Counted from the first letter of the stretch, positions 17,090 to 25,313 are shown. The stretch: DNA of 40,353 bases from Borrelia duttonii Ly (GCF_000019685.1 NC_011250.1:1-40353), one strand, 5' to 3'. Translations and numbers: made by a program. Notes: a model not told the origin generated them from the letters alone.

Positions 17090-17885
17090 GGATATAAAAA
17101 GTGAAGGAAGTTGACTTTATGTTAACCTATAATAAAAAGTAGGTTAACAAAAGAAAGATAGAGGAAAGATATTATCATTGCAGAAAGTATTAGGCTTAAA
17201 ATAAGCTGTAAAATAAATAGGAAGCAAAAAAGCAAGTATTTGTAAATCAAAGGAATAAGTATCTTGGATATTTATTCCAAAAACATTTAAAACTATATCT
17301 TCTACTAATTACAATCACACTACATGCTACATGCCATTTTTAACATACAATGAAAGTACCAAAAAATTGACTAAACTTATAAGTATTTGATAATATATTA
17401 ATTAAACATTTTATAATTTTTAAAATTATTAGTTAATAAGTAAACTTAAAAATAGAAATACTAAATCTAAATCCACTCCTATAAGATTTTATCTAAATGA
17501 AAAGACAACAAAACTTGTAAAACGCTGCATCACAAAACTTCAAGATATAGATCCAATTTCTGGATGGTTCGTATACATATTATCAGTAACTGGTTGTAGA
17601 AGAGTAGAGATACAAAATGTCAAACTTACTGATATATCACAAGAAAAAACAATAATGGTGAAGCATTTTATAGTTTACGTGTCAATGTTGCAAAGAAGCG
17701 AAGTAATATTTGCACCAGAGAAGTAGTAATAAGTAAATCTGAATTTGAAGCTATAGAAGAAATTCATAAACTTCATTTTAAAAATAAAGGACAAGATTCA
17801 AGACGTACTTATCTATTTCAAAAAAGTAAACATCGATTTAAAGATAATAGAATAAATATAAGTGAAATTTCAAAACAATTTAAAG
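17090..17885 (+). repeat. Inverted duplication (mirror 25972-26765): mlp 3' flank and integrase
   Basis: From GTGAAGGAAGTTGACTTTAT at 17101 to CAATTTAAAGA at about 17885 the sequence is repeated on the - strand between 26765 and 25972, including the integrase catalytic half. Confidence 0.85.
17121..17148. repeat. Perfect 9-bp inverted repeat GTTAACCTA/TAGGTTAAC
   Basis: GTTAACCTA at 17121-17129 and TAGGTTAAC at 17140-17148. It is followed by AAAAG, not T, so it is not an ordinary terminator for the gene upstream. Perfectly kept in the mirror copy (26695-26722). Confidence 0.6.
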
Positions 17886-18100
17886 AATTACTAACAAAAT
17901 CAAGATTTAAACATCGTAAATCATTACATATATGTAGAAATATATCTATTGCAACACTTAAAAGCAAAGGATACAATTCATTTGAAATTAAAGAACTAAT
18001 GAAACATGCATCAACAGCTGAAATAGATAATGTTTATGGCTTTTCAAAAGCAAGTAAATTAAAAGCATATCATTATATAAAAATAGTTATTAAATCATAG
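17437..18100 (+). pseudogene. Tyrosine recombinase/integrase, broken
   Basis: Encodes the catalytic domain of a Borrelia-type tyrosine recombinase: DPISGWFVYILSVTGCRRVE with the first catalytic Arg, KLTDISQEK, then a frameshift near 17655 where the mirror copy reads AGCAATAATGATGGGG. It continues as LHFKNKGQDSRRTYLFQKS, the HICRNISIATLKSKGYNSFE box with His and Arg, LMKHASTAEIDNVYGFSKAS with His and the nucleophile Tyr, ending TAG at 18098. No start or N-terminal DNA-binding domain is recognisable upstream; a TAG lies just before 17437. Function lost. Probably the integration gene of the same phage or plasmid element as the terminase. Confidence 0.75.
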
Positions 18101-18114
18101 CAATTCATTACTCT

Positions 18115-18147
18115 ATATTTGTATTGCTCTTCGAGCTATACAAATAT
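18115..18147. repeat. Strong hairpin just after integrase stop
   Basis: ATATTTGTATTGCTC (18115-18129), loop TTC, GAGCTATACAAATAT (18133-18147): 15-bp arms with a single mismatch. It begins 15 bases after the integrase stop. No T run follows; it may be a terminator or a recombination site. No copy is seen in the truncated mirror arm. Confidence 0.6.
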
Positions 18148-18399
18148 AACATTAAATCAATGTACTACTATAATAAAACTAACAAAAAGAATAGTAATTT
18201 CTTCCTGTTGGAGTTTTTTCATGGTCAAAATTAATTTAACTAATACTTATTATATGACAATATAATTAAATTTATCAAAAAATTAAGATTTGCCATAGCA
18301 AATAAGCAAAAAAATTATGCTCTATAACTAATCTATAATAAAAGTACTTAAAAATAAGTGATTTATTACTAATTTATTCTTAAAAAGAAATAACAAACA

Positions 18400-18545
18400 C
18401 AAATCCTATCTTGAATATATCCAAAATGAACTGGAGAAAATGTAGAAAATCAAAAAATACATTTAAGCAGGTTTTAAAAGGCCCTTTTGAAAGTAATAGT
18501 GACAATCTTAGAGCAATTTAAAGATCAAGCATCAAGTAATTGGTA
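18400..18545 (+). pseudogene. Remnant of unidentified gene upstream of mlp
   Basis: Coding-like sequence ending FKQVLKGPFESNSDNL then, after a one-base shift, EQFKDQASSN. The same C-terminal peptide (YFESNSDNLEQFKDQASSNC, then EIEE and stop) is encoded at 27454-27545 upstream of the other mlp. It appears to be the 3' end of a gene once located upstream of mlp. Family not recognised. Confidence 0.45.
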
Positions 18546-18730
18546 AAACAGGAGAATAAAGACAAAATTTAAAGCAAATCTTTTATAAAAATAAATAAAA
18601 TGCTTAAACTTTTATAAAAATCGCTATACAAACCAAAATAGCCAATAGTATAGTATACTTAAAAACAAGGAGAATATTATATGCATAAATATCTAAAACA
18701 CATACTAATTTATAGTCTAATACTAATTTA
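18480..18730 (+). repeat. Inverted duplication (mirror 27310-27560): mlp upstream region
   Basis: TTTTGAAAGTAATAGTGA, AAAGATCAAGCATCAAGTAA and the leader ACTTAAAAACAAGGAGAATA plus the first mlp codons recur on the - strand at 27560-27310. Confidence 0.8.
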
Positions 18731-19238
18731 CTCTTGTACAGATAAAGTAAAAGAACCTACAAGCGCACAACAAGCGAATGACAATAAGAATTTTAATACC
18801 ATTATTAATGGATTTAACACAGCAATAGAAATACTAAGAAAAAACGTCAAAAAATCTAAAAAAGGTGAAATACAACTACAAAATCCTGACAACTATAAAA
18901 CAGTCATATACAGATATGAACAATTTATTTCTTGGATTGAAAAAAATCCCGACAAAAAGAAAGAACTAGATACAGATTTGACTGAGGCTTATAATTGGCT
19001 AGAGAAAAGAAGAGCAGAAAATGCACCTGAGAAAACTTTAGCTGAATATATAAACGATGCCCTTGACTGTAAAAATTCCTTATGTAAAGATCTTAAGAAA
19101 TATGGAACTTACACAAACCAGATAGATACCTTTTTTGGAATAAATTCACATGAAATATTTTTCGTTCATGACAATCCTGAAGATCAATTTGTCAAATTTC
19201 AAAAAATTAATATTTCATTCATAAAAGACAATTTTTGA
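18681..19238 (+). CDS. mlp: Mlp family lipoprotein
   Basis: A 185-residue lipoprotein. Signal peptide YLKHILIYSLILIYSC with Cys18 as lipid site; start fixed by ACAAGGAGAATATTATATG. A short polar linker is followed by the Mlp domain: FISWIEKNPDKKKELDTDLT, EAYNWLEKRRAENAPEKTLA, EYINDALDCKNSLCKDLKKY with the two conserved Cys, then NQIDTFFGINSHEIFF. Mlp lipoproteins are outer-surface proteins carried by Borrelia cp32-type prophages; role unknown. The 5' end is nearly identical to the Mlp at 26783-27364, the rest has diverged. Followed by a bidirectional terminator at 19311. Confidence 0.82.
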   Translation: MHKYLKHILIYSLILIYSCTDKVKEPTSAQQANDNKNFNTIINGFNTAIEILRKNVKKSKKGEIQLQNPDNYKTVIYRYEQFISWIEKNPDKKKELDTDLTEAYNWLEKRRAENAPEKTLAEYINDALDCKNSLCKDLKKYGTYTNQIDTFFGINSHEIFFVHDNPEDQFVKFQKINISFIKDNF

Positions 19239-19310
19239 TTTTATCGTAAGAAAGTAATAAATTAAATGTTTATAAAAAGTTAAGGATCCATTTTTCTAAG
19301 TAAGCATAAA

Positions 19311-19329
19311 AAAAGGCATATAGCCTTTT
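19311..19329. terminator. Bidirectional terminator between mlp and SSB operon
   Basis: AAAAGGC (19311-19317) pairs with GCCTTTT (19323-19329), with A runs on one side and T on the other. It separates the convergent mlp (+) and SSB (-) units; the stop of the small gene at 19328 overlaps the stem. Confidence 0.7.
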
Positions 19330-19612
19330 AACAATAAATACATATATGGAGTAAGTTATATATTTTAAATACACGCTTAGATTTAAGAAGATATTCTTGT
19401 CCTCCATCTTTAAGATAAAGAAAATCATATAAAACTTATGTATTATTTGTTGCCATAAAATGGGACCCGATATTATTCTTTATCTTAACTTCACTTATCT
19501 CAAATTCATCTTTTAAACACTTATAATCTTTATCCTCAACACGAACATCTCTTTTAACGCCAAAGAAACTTAAGATGCCATATAAATTTAAAATATAACA
19601 ATTAGTCCTCAT
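19328..19612 (-). pseudogene. Small gene downstream of SSB, interrupted by a nonsense codon
   Basis: ATG at 19612, 13 bases past the SSB stop, opens MRTNCYILNLYGILSFFGVK and runs 58 codons to a TAA at 19436-19438. The same frame continues at once for 35 more codons (VLYDFLYLKDGGQEYLLKSK) to a second TAA at 19328. The continuous composition suggests one gene of about 94 residues with a premature stop. Family not recognised. Placed as the last gene of the SSB operon, so a phage recombination or replication accessory role is possible. Confidence 0.5.
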
Positions 19613-19625
19613 ATTTTATAAACTT

Positions 19626-20033
19626 CTAAAAAGGAATATCTTCATTAAATTCACAAGCAGGAACAGGAATAGGAATATCAACTTTAGGATTATAATGTTT
19701 ACTATCCGAATCAAACAATCTCAGTTGATCTACAAAAATAATGCTTTTAATTTTATCAACTCCACTATGTTTATCCTTATAATACTCATGTCTCATAGAT
19801 CCATGAACAACAACTTGTTTGCCTTTACTAAGAAAATGAATAAGAGTTTCTGCTAGTTTACCAAATAATACACAATTAAAAAATTGTGCATTATCTCTCC
19901 ACTCACCTTTTCTTTTGACTTTAATATTATTTGCTATAGAAAAATTTAGTATAGCTAAATTTGTACTACTATAAAATAAAAGTGAATCTCTAACCAAGCG
20001 TCCTGATAATGTGATGTTATTAATGTCAGACAT
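19626..20033 (-). CDS. ssb: Single-stranded DNA-binding protein, phage/plasmid type
   Basis: A 135-residue SSB. Start at 20033: MSDINNITLSGRLVRDSLLF, preceded by GGGGG eight bases upstream and overlapping the end of an upstream reading frame. OB-fold landmarks: LSGRLVRDS, LAILNFSIANNIKVK, WRDNAQFFNCVLFGKLAETL, KGKQVVVHGSMRHEYYKDK. The C-terminus EFNEDIPF is the acidic tip through which SSB recruits partners such as recombinases. It coats single-stranded DNA in replication or recombination. With the DUF244 exonuclease and ERF annealing protein it would complete a phage recombination set; it is the only one of the three still intact. Longer upstream start codons are less likely. Confidence 0.88.
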   Translation of the reverse strand: MSDINNITLSGRLVRDSLLFYSSTNLAILNFSIANNIKVKRKGEWRDNAQFFNCVLFGKLAETLIHFLSKGKQVVVHGSMRHEYYKDKHSGVDKIKSIIFVDQLRLFDSDSKHYNPKVDIPIPVPACEFNEDIPF

Positions 20034-20139
20034 CAAAACCCCCATCATCATAAAGCCTACATCTGATTTCCATTCTTTGAAGATCACAATACAAGTTACC
20101 TAAATATTCATTGTATCCTTTTATTGCATGATAGTCATA
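20026..20139 (-). pseudogene. 3' end of a truncated gene upstream of SSB
   Basis: An open frame on the - strand ends GNLYCDLQRMEIRCRLYDDG and then GFDV at 20026, overlapping the SSB start codon by 8 bases. Such stop/start overlap suggests translational coupling of a former gene. The frame begins inside a duplicated 19-bp repeat and has no start, so the gene is truncated. Family not recognised. Confidence 0.4.
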
Positions 20140-20159
20140 TTATTGCATGATAGTCATAA
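20122..20159. repeat. 19-bp tandem duplication
   Basis: TATTGCATGATAGTCATAT at 20122-20140 is followed by TATTGCATGATAGTCATAA at 20141-20159. It marks the 5' boundary of the truncated frame upstream of SSB. Confidence 0.8.
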
Positions 20160-20278
20160 ACATATTTTTTAATAATATTTCTGAAACACTTATATGTGAA
20201 TTTTAACATACAATATAAAATTATTAAAATAAAGATTATTAAGATTATTAGATGTATAATCATCTGATCCACCTTCCA

Positions 20279-21639
20279 TTAAATTGCATATGAGATAGAA
20301 GATACAGGATTAGATATAGAGAACTTACGACTAGAACTAATATCATTAATATCATAATGATCCGTAATTAATTTAAACCTATCTTTAATAGCACGTTTAC
20401 CTGAATTTAACGCAAATACATTCTTACCTAATCTATAAACAATATTATCTGTTAATTTAAAATCCATAGATAACTTACCAAATATATCTTTAAGAACATC
20501 CTTATCTTGTTTAGTAAGTGCATATAATTCTTTAGCATTCTCTTTCTCTTTCTTCTCTATTTCTGTTTGCTTAGATTGAATATCAACTAAATGCTTCTCT
20601 AAAAGTTCTCGCTCTTCGGCACCAATATTTAAATTAACAATATTGATAAAACTCATAAACTCATATTTATAATTTAATTCTGCCAGGCTTGAACAAAATT
20701 TACTATCTTGAAGTAATAATTTTATATGATTAGTTAAATTTTCTATATCAATATTTAAAAGATCAATAGAATTATCATTATTTAGAAGATTAAAAATACG
20801 CTCAACTTCCATATCCAATGCCGCAATATAAATCATCACTATCCCTATAACGCCATTATTCCTCTCTATAATACAATTAATAGGCTCATCACCAATTAAA
20901 AAGAATAGGTTGCATTTTGATAAGCCAGTACATGCAAGTTGCACTTGTGCTTGAACATAATATTTAAAGAAATATTTACTATCTAAAAAATTACCTGTTT
21001 GATTATATTCTGTAATAGCTGATGTTAAATAATTACTATCACTACATTTAATCTCTAATAGCTCTAATCCACCTTGATTATTGATAAACCAACCATCTAT
21101 TTTGCGCCAACAAGATTATCTCCTAATCCTACTCGTTTGAAGTAATTATATTTGTCTATTCCATTAGCATATTTGTTTTTATGTAAAACTTATATATTAT
21201 CAAAATAAATAGGTAAAAATTCATCAAATCCTAAATTTTCTAATGCTTTACCTTTTTTAATATGCAAATTATCTTTATATGGAACTTCTTTCCCAAAAAA
21301 TTTAAGTACTTTACTTACAATTAATTCAGTAGCTGCTTCAACACCAAGAAATATACTCCCAACTTCACTAGCACCAAATCTTGTTAATGTCCCACGTTGA
21401 ATAGAAAAATCTACTTTACTATTAAACTTGAAATATTCATTCTTTTTGATACCAGGTAATTTACGTCCTATTTTGCTCATTTTACTTACATTAGTCTGTT
21501 TATTATTATCAGACTCTGGTGTTGGAATAAAAGATTCTAAACCTTTAATAACTTGTTGGGTGCATAAATCTTGATGATTCACTTTTTTTGCTCCATTATT
21601 AATTGCTTTAGTTGTTGTTAAAATATCATTTATATTCAT
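20279..21639 (-). pseudogene. DUF244 protein (YqaJ-like exonuclease), broken
   Basis: About 450 codons in three pieces. ATG at 21639 follows AAAGGGGATTTAAT. First piece: helical N-terminus, then GTLTRFGASEVGSIFLGVEA with the G-A-S-E box of YqaJ/lambda-exonuclease proteins, ending at a TAA at 21190. Next NGIDKYNYFKRVGLGDNL and a missing A near 21108 in front of IDGWFINNQGGLELLEIKCS, which carries the E-x-K nuclease pair. Then YYVQAQVQLACTGLSKCNLF, the usual final motif, and a long helical C-terminus to 20279. The nuclease motifs support a 5'-3' exonuclease that feeds a single-strand annealing protein. DUF244 is known from Borrelia phage plasmids; the exonuclease role is my inference. Two lesions, so inactive. 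Confidence 0.75.
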
Positions 21640-21674
21640 ATTAAATCCCCTTTAAAATTCGATTTTACATAAAA

Positions 21675-21703
21675 ATAATATAACGAAAAATAATTTTTGT
21701 CAA
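21675..21703 (-). promoter_or_regulatory. Strong sigma-70 promoter for DUF244
   Basis: On the - strand: TTGACA (21703-21698), 17 bases, TATTAT (21680-21675). About 60 bases, from TTGACA through the ribosome-binding site, match the promoter in front of ERF at 25285. Confidence 0.8.
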
Positions 21704-21828
21704 CTTTTTGTTATAATATTTATAATTTTTTTTACAAAAAAATATTTTTATTAAGAATAGGTTTACTTTTTAGTAACAATTGCGTTATTATGAACTCTAG
21801 TAAAACCGAATTTTTAAGGAGTTTAGTT
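21704..21828 (+). promoter_or_regulatory. Promoter/leader region of the plasmid maintenance operon
   Basis: Candidate elements: TATAAT at 21712-21717; and TTTACT at about 21765, 18 bases, TATTAT. The palindrome TTACT-TTTT-AGTAA overlaps the second. AAGGAG stands 10 bases before the ATG at 21829. Element choice uncertain. Confidence 0.4.
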
Positions 21829-22941
21829 ATGGAAGACATAAAAAAGCCCATCAATAAATACCAACACAAATTAATCGTTTTAATATCAACATTAAATTAT
21901 ATAAATTCTACGTTTAAACAATACAATCAAAATAAAATACTATATTACTTCAATAATAACTTAAACAACAATGGCCAAAAAAAAGCTACACTCAAAACTC
22001 TACAAAGTTATTTATATAAACTAGAAAAAGAATTTCAAGTAACTAGTAACTATTACAGACATTTAGGAGAGAATTGCGGTACTGAAATTCATTATAAACT
22101 TAGATTTTCTAAAAAAATATGTCACTATAAAATCAATAGACATTTTAAAGACAAAAAAGAAGAAAGATTTCAACAACGTGCCAACTCATATCATCAACAA
22201 ACATGCACTAATAATGGGAGTCTAAAGAAAAATGGGAGTGCAGAAAAATGGGAGTGTATTAATAATAATAGTAATAATAAGAATAATAAAAAGAAGAAGA
22301 AAGAGCTAAAAAAAACAGAAAGAGAAAATGCACAACTAGAAAAGTACATAAAAAAGTGTGAATTCAAAGATGATAAATATCTCTCTATTTTGAATTTAGA
22401 AACAACAAAAGAAATCAAAATAGAAAAGCTAATAGAACTGAAGAAAGAAGAGAATAAAAGAGAAAGAGAGCGAAATAAGAGCAATAGATTAATAGGAAGA
22501 CAACAAGAATTAGAAAAGGCATTAGCAGAGACAAAGGAAGTATTAAAAAAAGAAGGATACGATGAAAAGCAATTAGAAACAGAAATACAAAAAGCGTATG
22601 AAAAGTATAAAGACAAGCCGCATTTTATCGTAGAGAGTAGTAAATACGGTGATTTAGGGCAGATAGTAAAAAGGATTAAGAAAACAGTCGAATGTAAGAA
22701 AAAAGGCAAAAAAGAAGACCACAAACAGATTAGAAATAATATATTTAGTATACTGATAGATCAGTTGAAGAACAAAGTAGAGGTTAAAGTTTTAGTTCCA
22801 ATGTTAAGAAATTATTTAAGTAATCAGGTTGATTTGAAATATAGCCAAGTATTTAATAATCACTATTATTACGAAATTTTAGAGATGGTAGAGGGCAAAG
22901 AGCATTTAAAAATAGAAGAGTATGAAAAGATTGTTGACTAA
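21829..22941 (+). CDS. Plasmid maintenance protein PF57/62 (Borrelia ORF-A family)
   Basis: A 370-residue protein. I start it at 21829 (AAGGAG upstream, MEDIKKPINKYQHKLIVLIS); the frame is open further up but crosses the promoter region. The N-terminal ~130 residues have the family pattern: YINSTFKQYNQNKILYYFNN, KKATLKTLQSYLYKLEKEFQ, TSNYYRHLGENCGTEIHYKL. A long Lys/Glu coiled coil follows (around residues 180-270). PF57/62 proteins are required for replication of Borrelia plasmids and are considered initiator-like; the mechanism is unproven. First gene of the PF57/62-PF50-PF32-PF49 operon, intact. Confidence 0.9.
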   Translation: MEDIKKPINKYQHKLIVLISTLNYINSTFKQYNQNKILYYFNNNLNNNGQKKATLKTLQSYLYKLEKEFQVTSNYYRHLGENCGTEIHYKLRFSKKICHYKINRHFKDKKEERFQQRANSYHQQTCTNNGSLKKNGSAEKWECINNNSNNKNNKKKKKELKKTERENAQLEKYIKKCEFKDDKYLSILNLETTKEIKIEKLIELKKEENKRERERNKSNRLIGRQQELEKALAETKEVLKKEGYDEKQLETEIQKAYEKYKDKPHFIVESSKYGDLGQIVKRIKKTVECKKKGKKEDHKQIRNNIFSILIDQLKNKVEVKVLVPMLRNYLSNQVDLKYSQVFNNHYYYEILEMVEGKEHLKIEEYEKIVD

Positions 22942-22950
22942 GGATTTGTT

Positions 22951-23511
22951 ATGGATAACGTATTAGAGCGTCTTAGAGAAAAAAAGATAGAAATTAAAGA
23001 AAAAGAAAATAAGTCTATCTTTGTAAAGATAGAAAATAAAAATGACAGAATGTTATACCATCTAAAGATAATGAAGGATATGTATATATTTAGGATTAAT
23101 AAAAACCAAAAGCATAAATTTTTTGTTTCATTTAGAGGATTATTCAATCAAGAAAAAATAGGATTTATTCATTTATTTTCTCTAAAAGGAGATGACAAAT
23201 TTTTAGGAATATTTTATGGATATAGGAAACCAATACAAAATATTGTAACTAGATATGAAGAGAATGGTGTTATGAAAGCATCTACTTTCTCAAAGGTTTA
23301 TTATATAGAATTTAGATTTAAAAAGGGAAGCATATTTTGTTATTTAAAAGGAATTTCTTATTTAGTTAGAAAAGACAAGATAGATACACAATATTGCAAG
23401 ACGTTTATCACAATACTTGAAACTTTAGAAAAACAAGTGTACGAATTTTACAATAAAAAATTGCCAAATGGGGGTATTATAAGAAAATGGATAGAAAAAA
23501 ACCAGAAGTAA
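22951..23511 (+). CDS. PF50 plasmid maintenance protein (DUF226)
   Basis: A 186-residue protein of the PF50/DUF226 family: KIENKNDRMLYHLKIMKDMY, FRGLFNQEKIGFIHLFSLKG, FYGYRKPIQNIVTRYEENGV, YYIEFRFKKGSIFCYLKGIS. Starts 9 bases after the PF57/62 stop with a weak AAGGA site; its last 25 bases overlap the ParA start, indicating translational coupling. Always linked to PF57/62 and PF32; biochemical role unknown, thought to assist replication or compatibility. Confidence 0.88.
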   Translation: MDNVLERLREKKIEIKEKENKSIFVKIENKNDRMLYHLKIMKDMYIFRINKNQKHKFFVSFRGLFNQEKIGFIHLFSLKGDDKFLGIFYGYRKPIQNIVTRYEENGVMKASTFSKVYYIEFRFKKGSIFCYLKGISYLVRKDKIDTQYCKTFITILETLEKQVYEFYNKKLPNGGIIRKWIEKNQK

Positions 23512-24269
23512 TTACTTTTACAAATATTAAAGGAGGTGTTGGGAAAAGTACAAGTTCTATTATATTTGCTACATTGTTATCTAAAAAATATAAAGTGCTT
23601 TTGATAGATATGGATACACAAGCATCAGTGACCAGCTATTATTTTAATGAGATAAATTATCAAAATATATCAGTTTCCATTGTCAATATATATGAAGTTT
23701 TGATAGAATCGATAGATATTAATAAAGCAATAGTTGGTATTAGTTGTAATTTAGATATAATACCTAGTTATATGAGTTTATATTCTCTTAATGAAAAATA
23801 TGAGTGTATTAATTGTAATAAAATTTTTGCATTAGGAGATTTGAAGTTAAAAAAACAAATTTCTTATTTAAAAGATGAGTATGATTATATAGTAATTGAT
23901 ACTAATCCTTGTTTGGGTTTTACGTTGAGACTAGCGTTGATACCTACTGATTATATAATAGTACCAATGACAGCCGAGCGATGGACAATTGAAAGTTTTG
24001 ATTTGTTATCTGCTTATATGAGCAAATATGATTTAAAAATACCTATTTTTTTAATTGTTACTAGGTTTAAACACAATCTTACACATAAAGAGTTATTAAG
24101 TCAATTAGAAATCATGAATAATTTTTTGGGTATTGTATCAGAACGAGAGGATTTAAATAGGAGAATTGCTGAGAGTAATAGCTTTGATTTAAAAAAAGAT
24201 TATATATTTGAGTATCAAAATGCTATAAATATTTTTTTATCGAAGGTTGAAGGTGTTACAAATATATAA
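23487..24269 (+). CDS. ParA-family partition ATPase (PF32)
   Basis: A 260-residue ParA/Soj-type ATPase. Deviant Walker A KGGVGKST at residues 15-22, LLIDMDTQASVTSYYF (A' region), YIVIDTNPCLGFTLRLALIP (Walker B), and TDYIIVPMTAERWTIESFDL. It drives segregation of plasmid copies together with PF49 and a centromere-like site. The PF32 sequence type is the usual basis for assigning Borrelia plasmid compatibility groups. Overlaps PF50 by 25 bases; 36 bases separate it from PF49 and contain a palindrome. Confidence 0.93.
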   Translation: MDRKKPEVITFTNIKGGVGKSTSSIIFATLLSKKYKVLLIDMDTQASVTSYYFNEINYQNISVSIVNIYEVLIESIDINKAIVGISCNLDIIPSYMSLYSLNEKYECINCNKIFALGDLKLKKQISYLKDEYDYIVIDTNPCLGFTLRLALIPTDYIIVPMTAERWTIESFDLLSAYMSKYDLKIPIFLIVTRFKHNLTHKELLSQLEIMNNFLGIVSEREDLNRRIAESNSFDLKKDYIFEYQNAINIFLSKVEGVTNI

Positions 24270-24272
24270 TTA

Positions 24273-24286
24273 TGCGTTGTAACGCA
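24273..24286. promoter_or_regulatory. Palindrome between PF32 and PF49 (candidate parS/operator)
   Basis: TGCGTT-GT-AACGCA, perfect 6-bp arms, in an otherwise AT-rich gap of 36 bases directly before PF49. It also overlaps GTTG..CAAC. Could be a binding site for PF49 or PF32; inference from position. Confidence 0.45.
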
Positions 24287-24305
24287 CAACTTAAAAGGAG
24301 GTATT

Positions 24306-24923
24306 ATGAGTAAAAAGTTAGATTTGCAAGTTCAAAGACGAAATCTATCTGATAATATTAATCTATCAACTGAAGGTAATAATACGGGAGTAATATTAAC
24401 TTCGGTAAATAGCCAAGTGGTTACAAATGAACAAAATTCATCGTTGGAATATTTTAAAGAATTAAAAAGAAAATTGATGATTAATTTAAAAGATGAGATA
24501 CATGCAAAAATAACTGTTATGAAAATTTTAAAAGAAATTAATGACAAAGTACTTTATATACAAGAAGGTTATAAAACTTTTTCAGCCTTTATAGAAGAGT
24601 TTAACTTGGCTAGGACACAAGTTTATGGATATATAAGGATGGCCTCGGCTATAGATGAGGGGATTCTTAGTGAGGAGTATATAATTCAAAATGGGATTCA
24701 AAATTCTCTTCTTTTTATCAGAAGTACTAATAGTACTAATATTAAAAAATCAAGACAAAATCCGGTAAAACCATTAAGATTTCAACTTAAGAGCCAAGAA
24801 AGTTATGATTTTTATAAAAAAAATTCGAAGTTTACAAGTTTTGTATTAGATGAATTATTTATAGAAAAAAAAGATTGGCTTGAAACATTGATGAAAAAGT
24901 TCAATTCTTTGAGAGATCATTAG
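24306..24923 (+). CDS. PF49 plasmid partition protein
   Basis: A 205-residue protein of the PF49 / Plasmid_parti family: LEYFKELKRKLMINLKDEIH, TVMKILKEINDKVLYIQEGY, and a helix-turn-helix-like stretch FIEEFNLARTQVYGYIRMAS, followed by GILSEEYIIQNGIQNSLLFI and a basic C-terminus. Thought to be the ParB-like DNA-binding partner of PF32. AAAGGAGG sits 5 bases upstream of the ATG. Last gene of the maintenance operon, intact. Confidence 0.9.
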   Translation: MSKKLDLQVQRRNLSDNINLSTEGNNTGVILTSVNSQVVTNEQNSSLEYFKELKRKLMINLKDEIHAKITVMKILKEINDKVLYIQEGYKTFSAFIEEFNLARTQVYGYIRMASAIDEGILSEEYIIQNGIQNSLLFIRSTNSTNIKKSRQNPVKPLRFQLKSQESYDFYKKNSKFTSFVLDELFIEKKDWLETLMKKFNSLRDH

Positions 24924-25284
24924 AATATGTGTTTTATTGTTGATTTGACGTTTTAAATACAGTATAACAATGACATTTATTTATTTAAAGACTTGCAAAG
25001 TAACAGTATTATTTTATTAGAAAAATTGGGATAATGACATTATGATAATGATAAAAAGATATACCGATCTATTTGTTGCATTTGATAAATCATTGGTTGA
25101 TTTTATTTTAAATTTATTTTATTATAGTTATCACTAGTAGTTTTTCATATTAAAACTACCTGAATTCGGTTCATTCGAATAAGCCTTTAGGCCTTTGTTA
25201 AGCATTTTGAAAGCAGAGTGTTTAATTAGGGTCTAAATTTTTATTTTCAAATTTAATAAATTAACATTTTATGAAGTTTTTTTG
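24924..25284. other. Non-coding region after PF49, with hairpins; possible origin area
   Basis: No gene seen. Holds the hairpin GTAGTTTT-TCATATT-AAAACTAC (25137-25159), then GAATTC, TTCGGTTCATTCGAA-like and AAGCCTTTAGGCCTT symmetric sequences (25162-25195). Borrelia plasmid origins map next to the maintenance genes, so these could belong to the origin; the hairpin could equally be the operon terminator. Confidence 0.4.
25137..25159 (+). terminator. Hairpin downstream of PF49
   Basis: Perfect 8-bp stem GTAGTTTT (25137-25144) with AAAACTAC (25152-25159). It lies 213 bases after the PF49 stop and lacks a T run, so terminator function is uncertain. Confidence 0.4.
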
Positions 25285-25313
25285 TTGACAAAAATTATTT
25301 TTCGTTATATTAT
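25285..25313 (+). promoter_or_regulatory. Strong sigma-70 promoter for ERF
   Basis: TTGACA (25285-25290), 17 bases, TATTAT (25308-25313). The element and the following leader to AAAGGAGATTTAATATG are nearly identical to the DUF244 promoter in inverted orientation at 21703-21640. Confidence 0.8.

Noticed and set aside
21697-21828. Upstream ATG extension of PF57/62
   Set aside because: It covers the promoter region and has no ribosome-binding site; the family N-terminus starts at 21829.
22194-22724. 176-codon - strand frame opposite PF57/62
   Set aside because: Antisense of the Lys/Glu coiled coil; low-complexity Ser/Phe/Leu translation and no start site.
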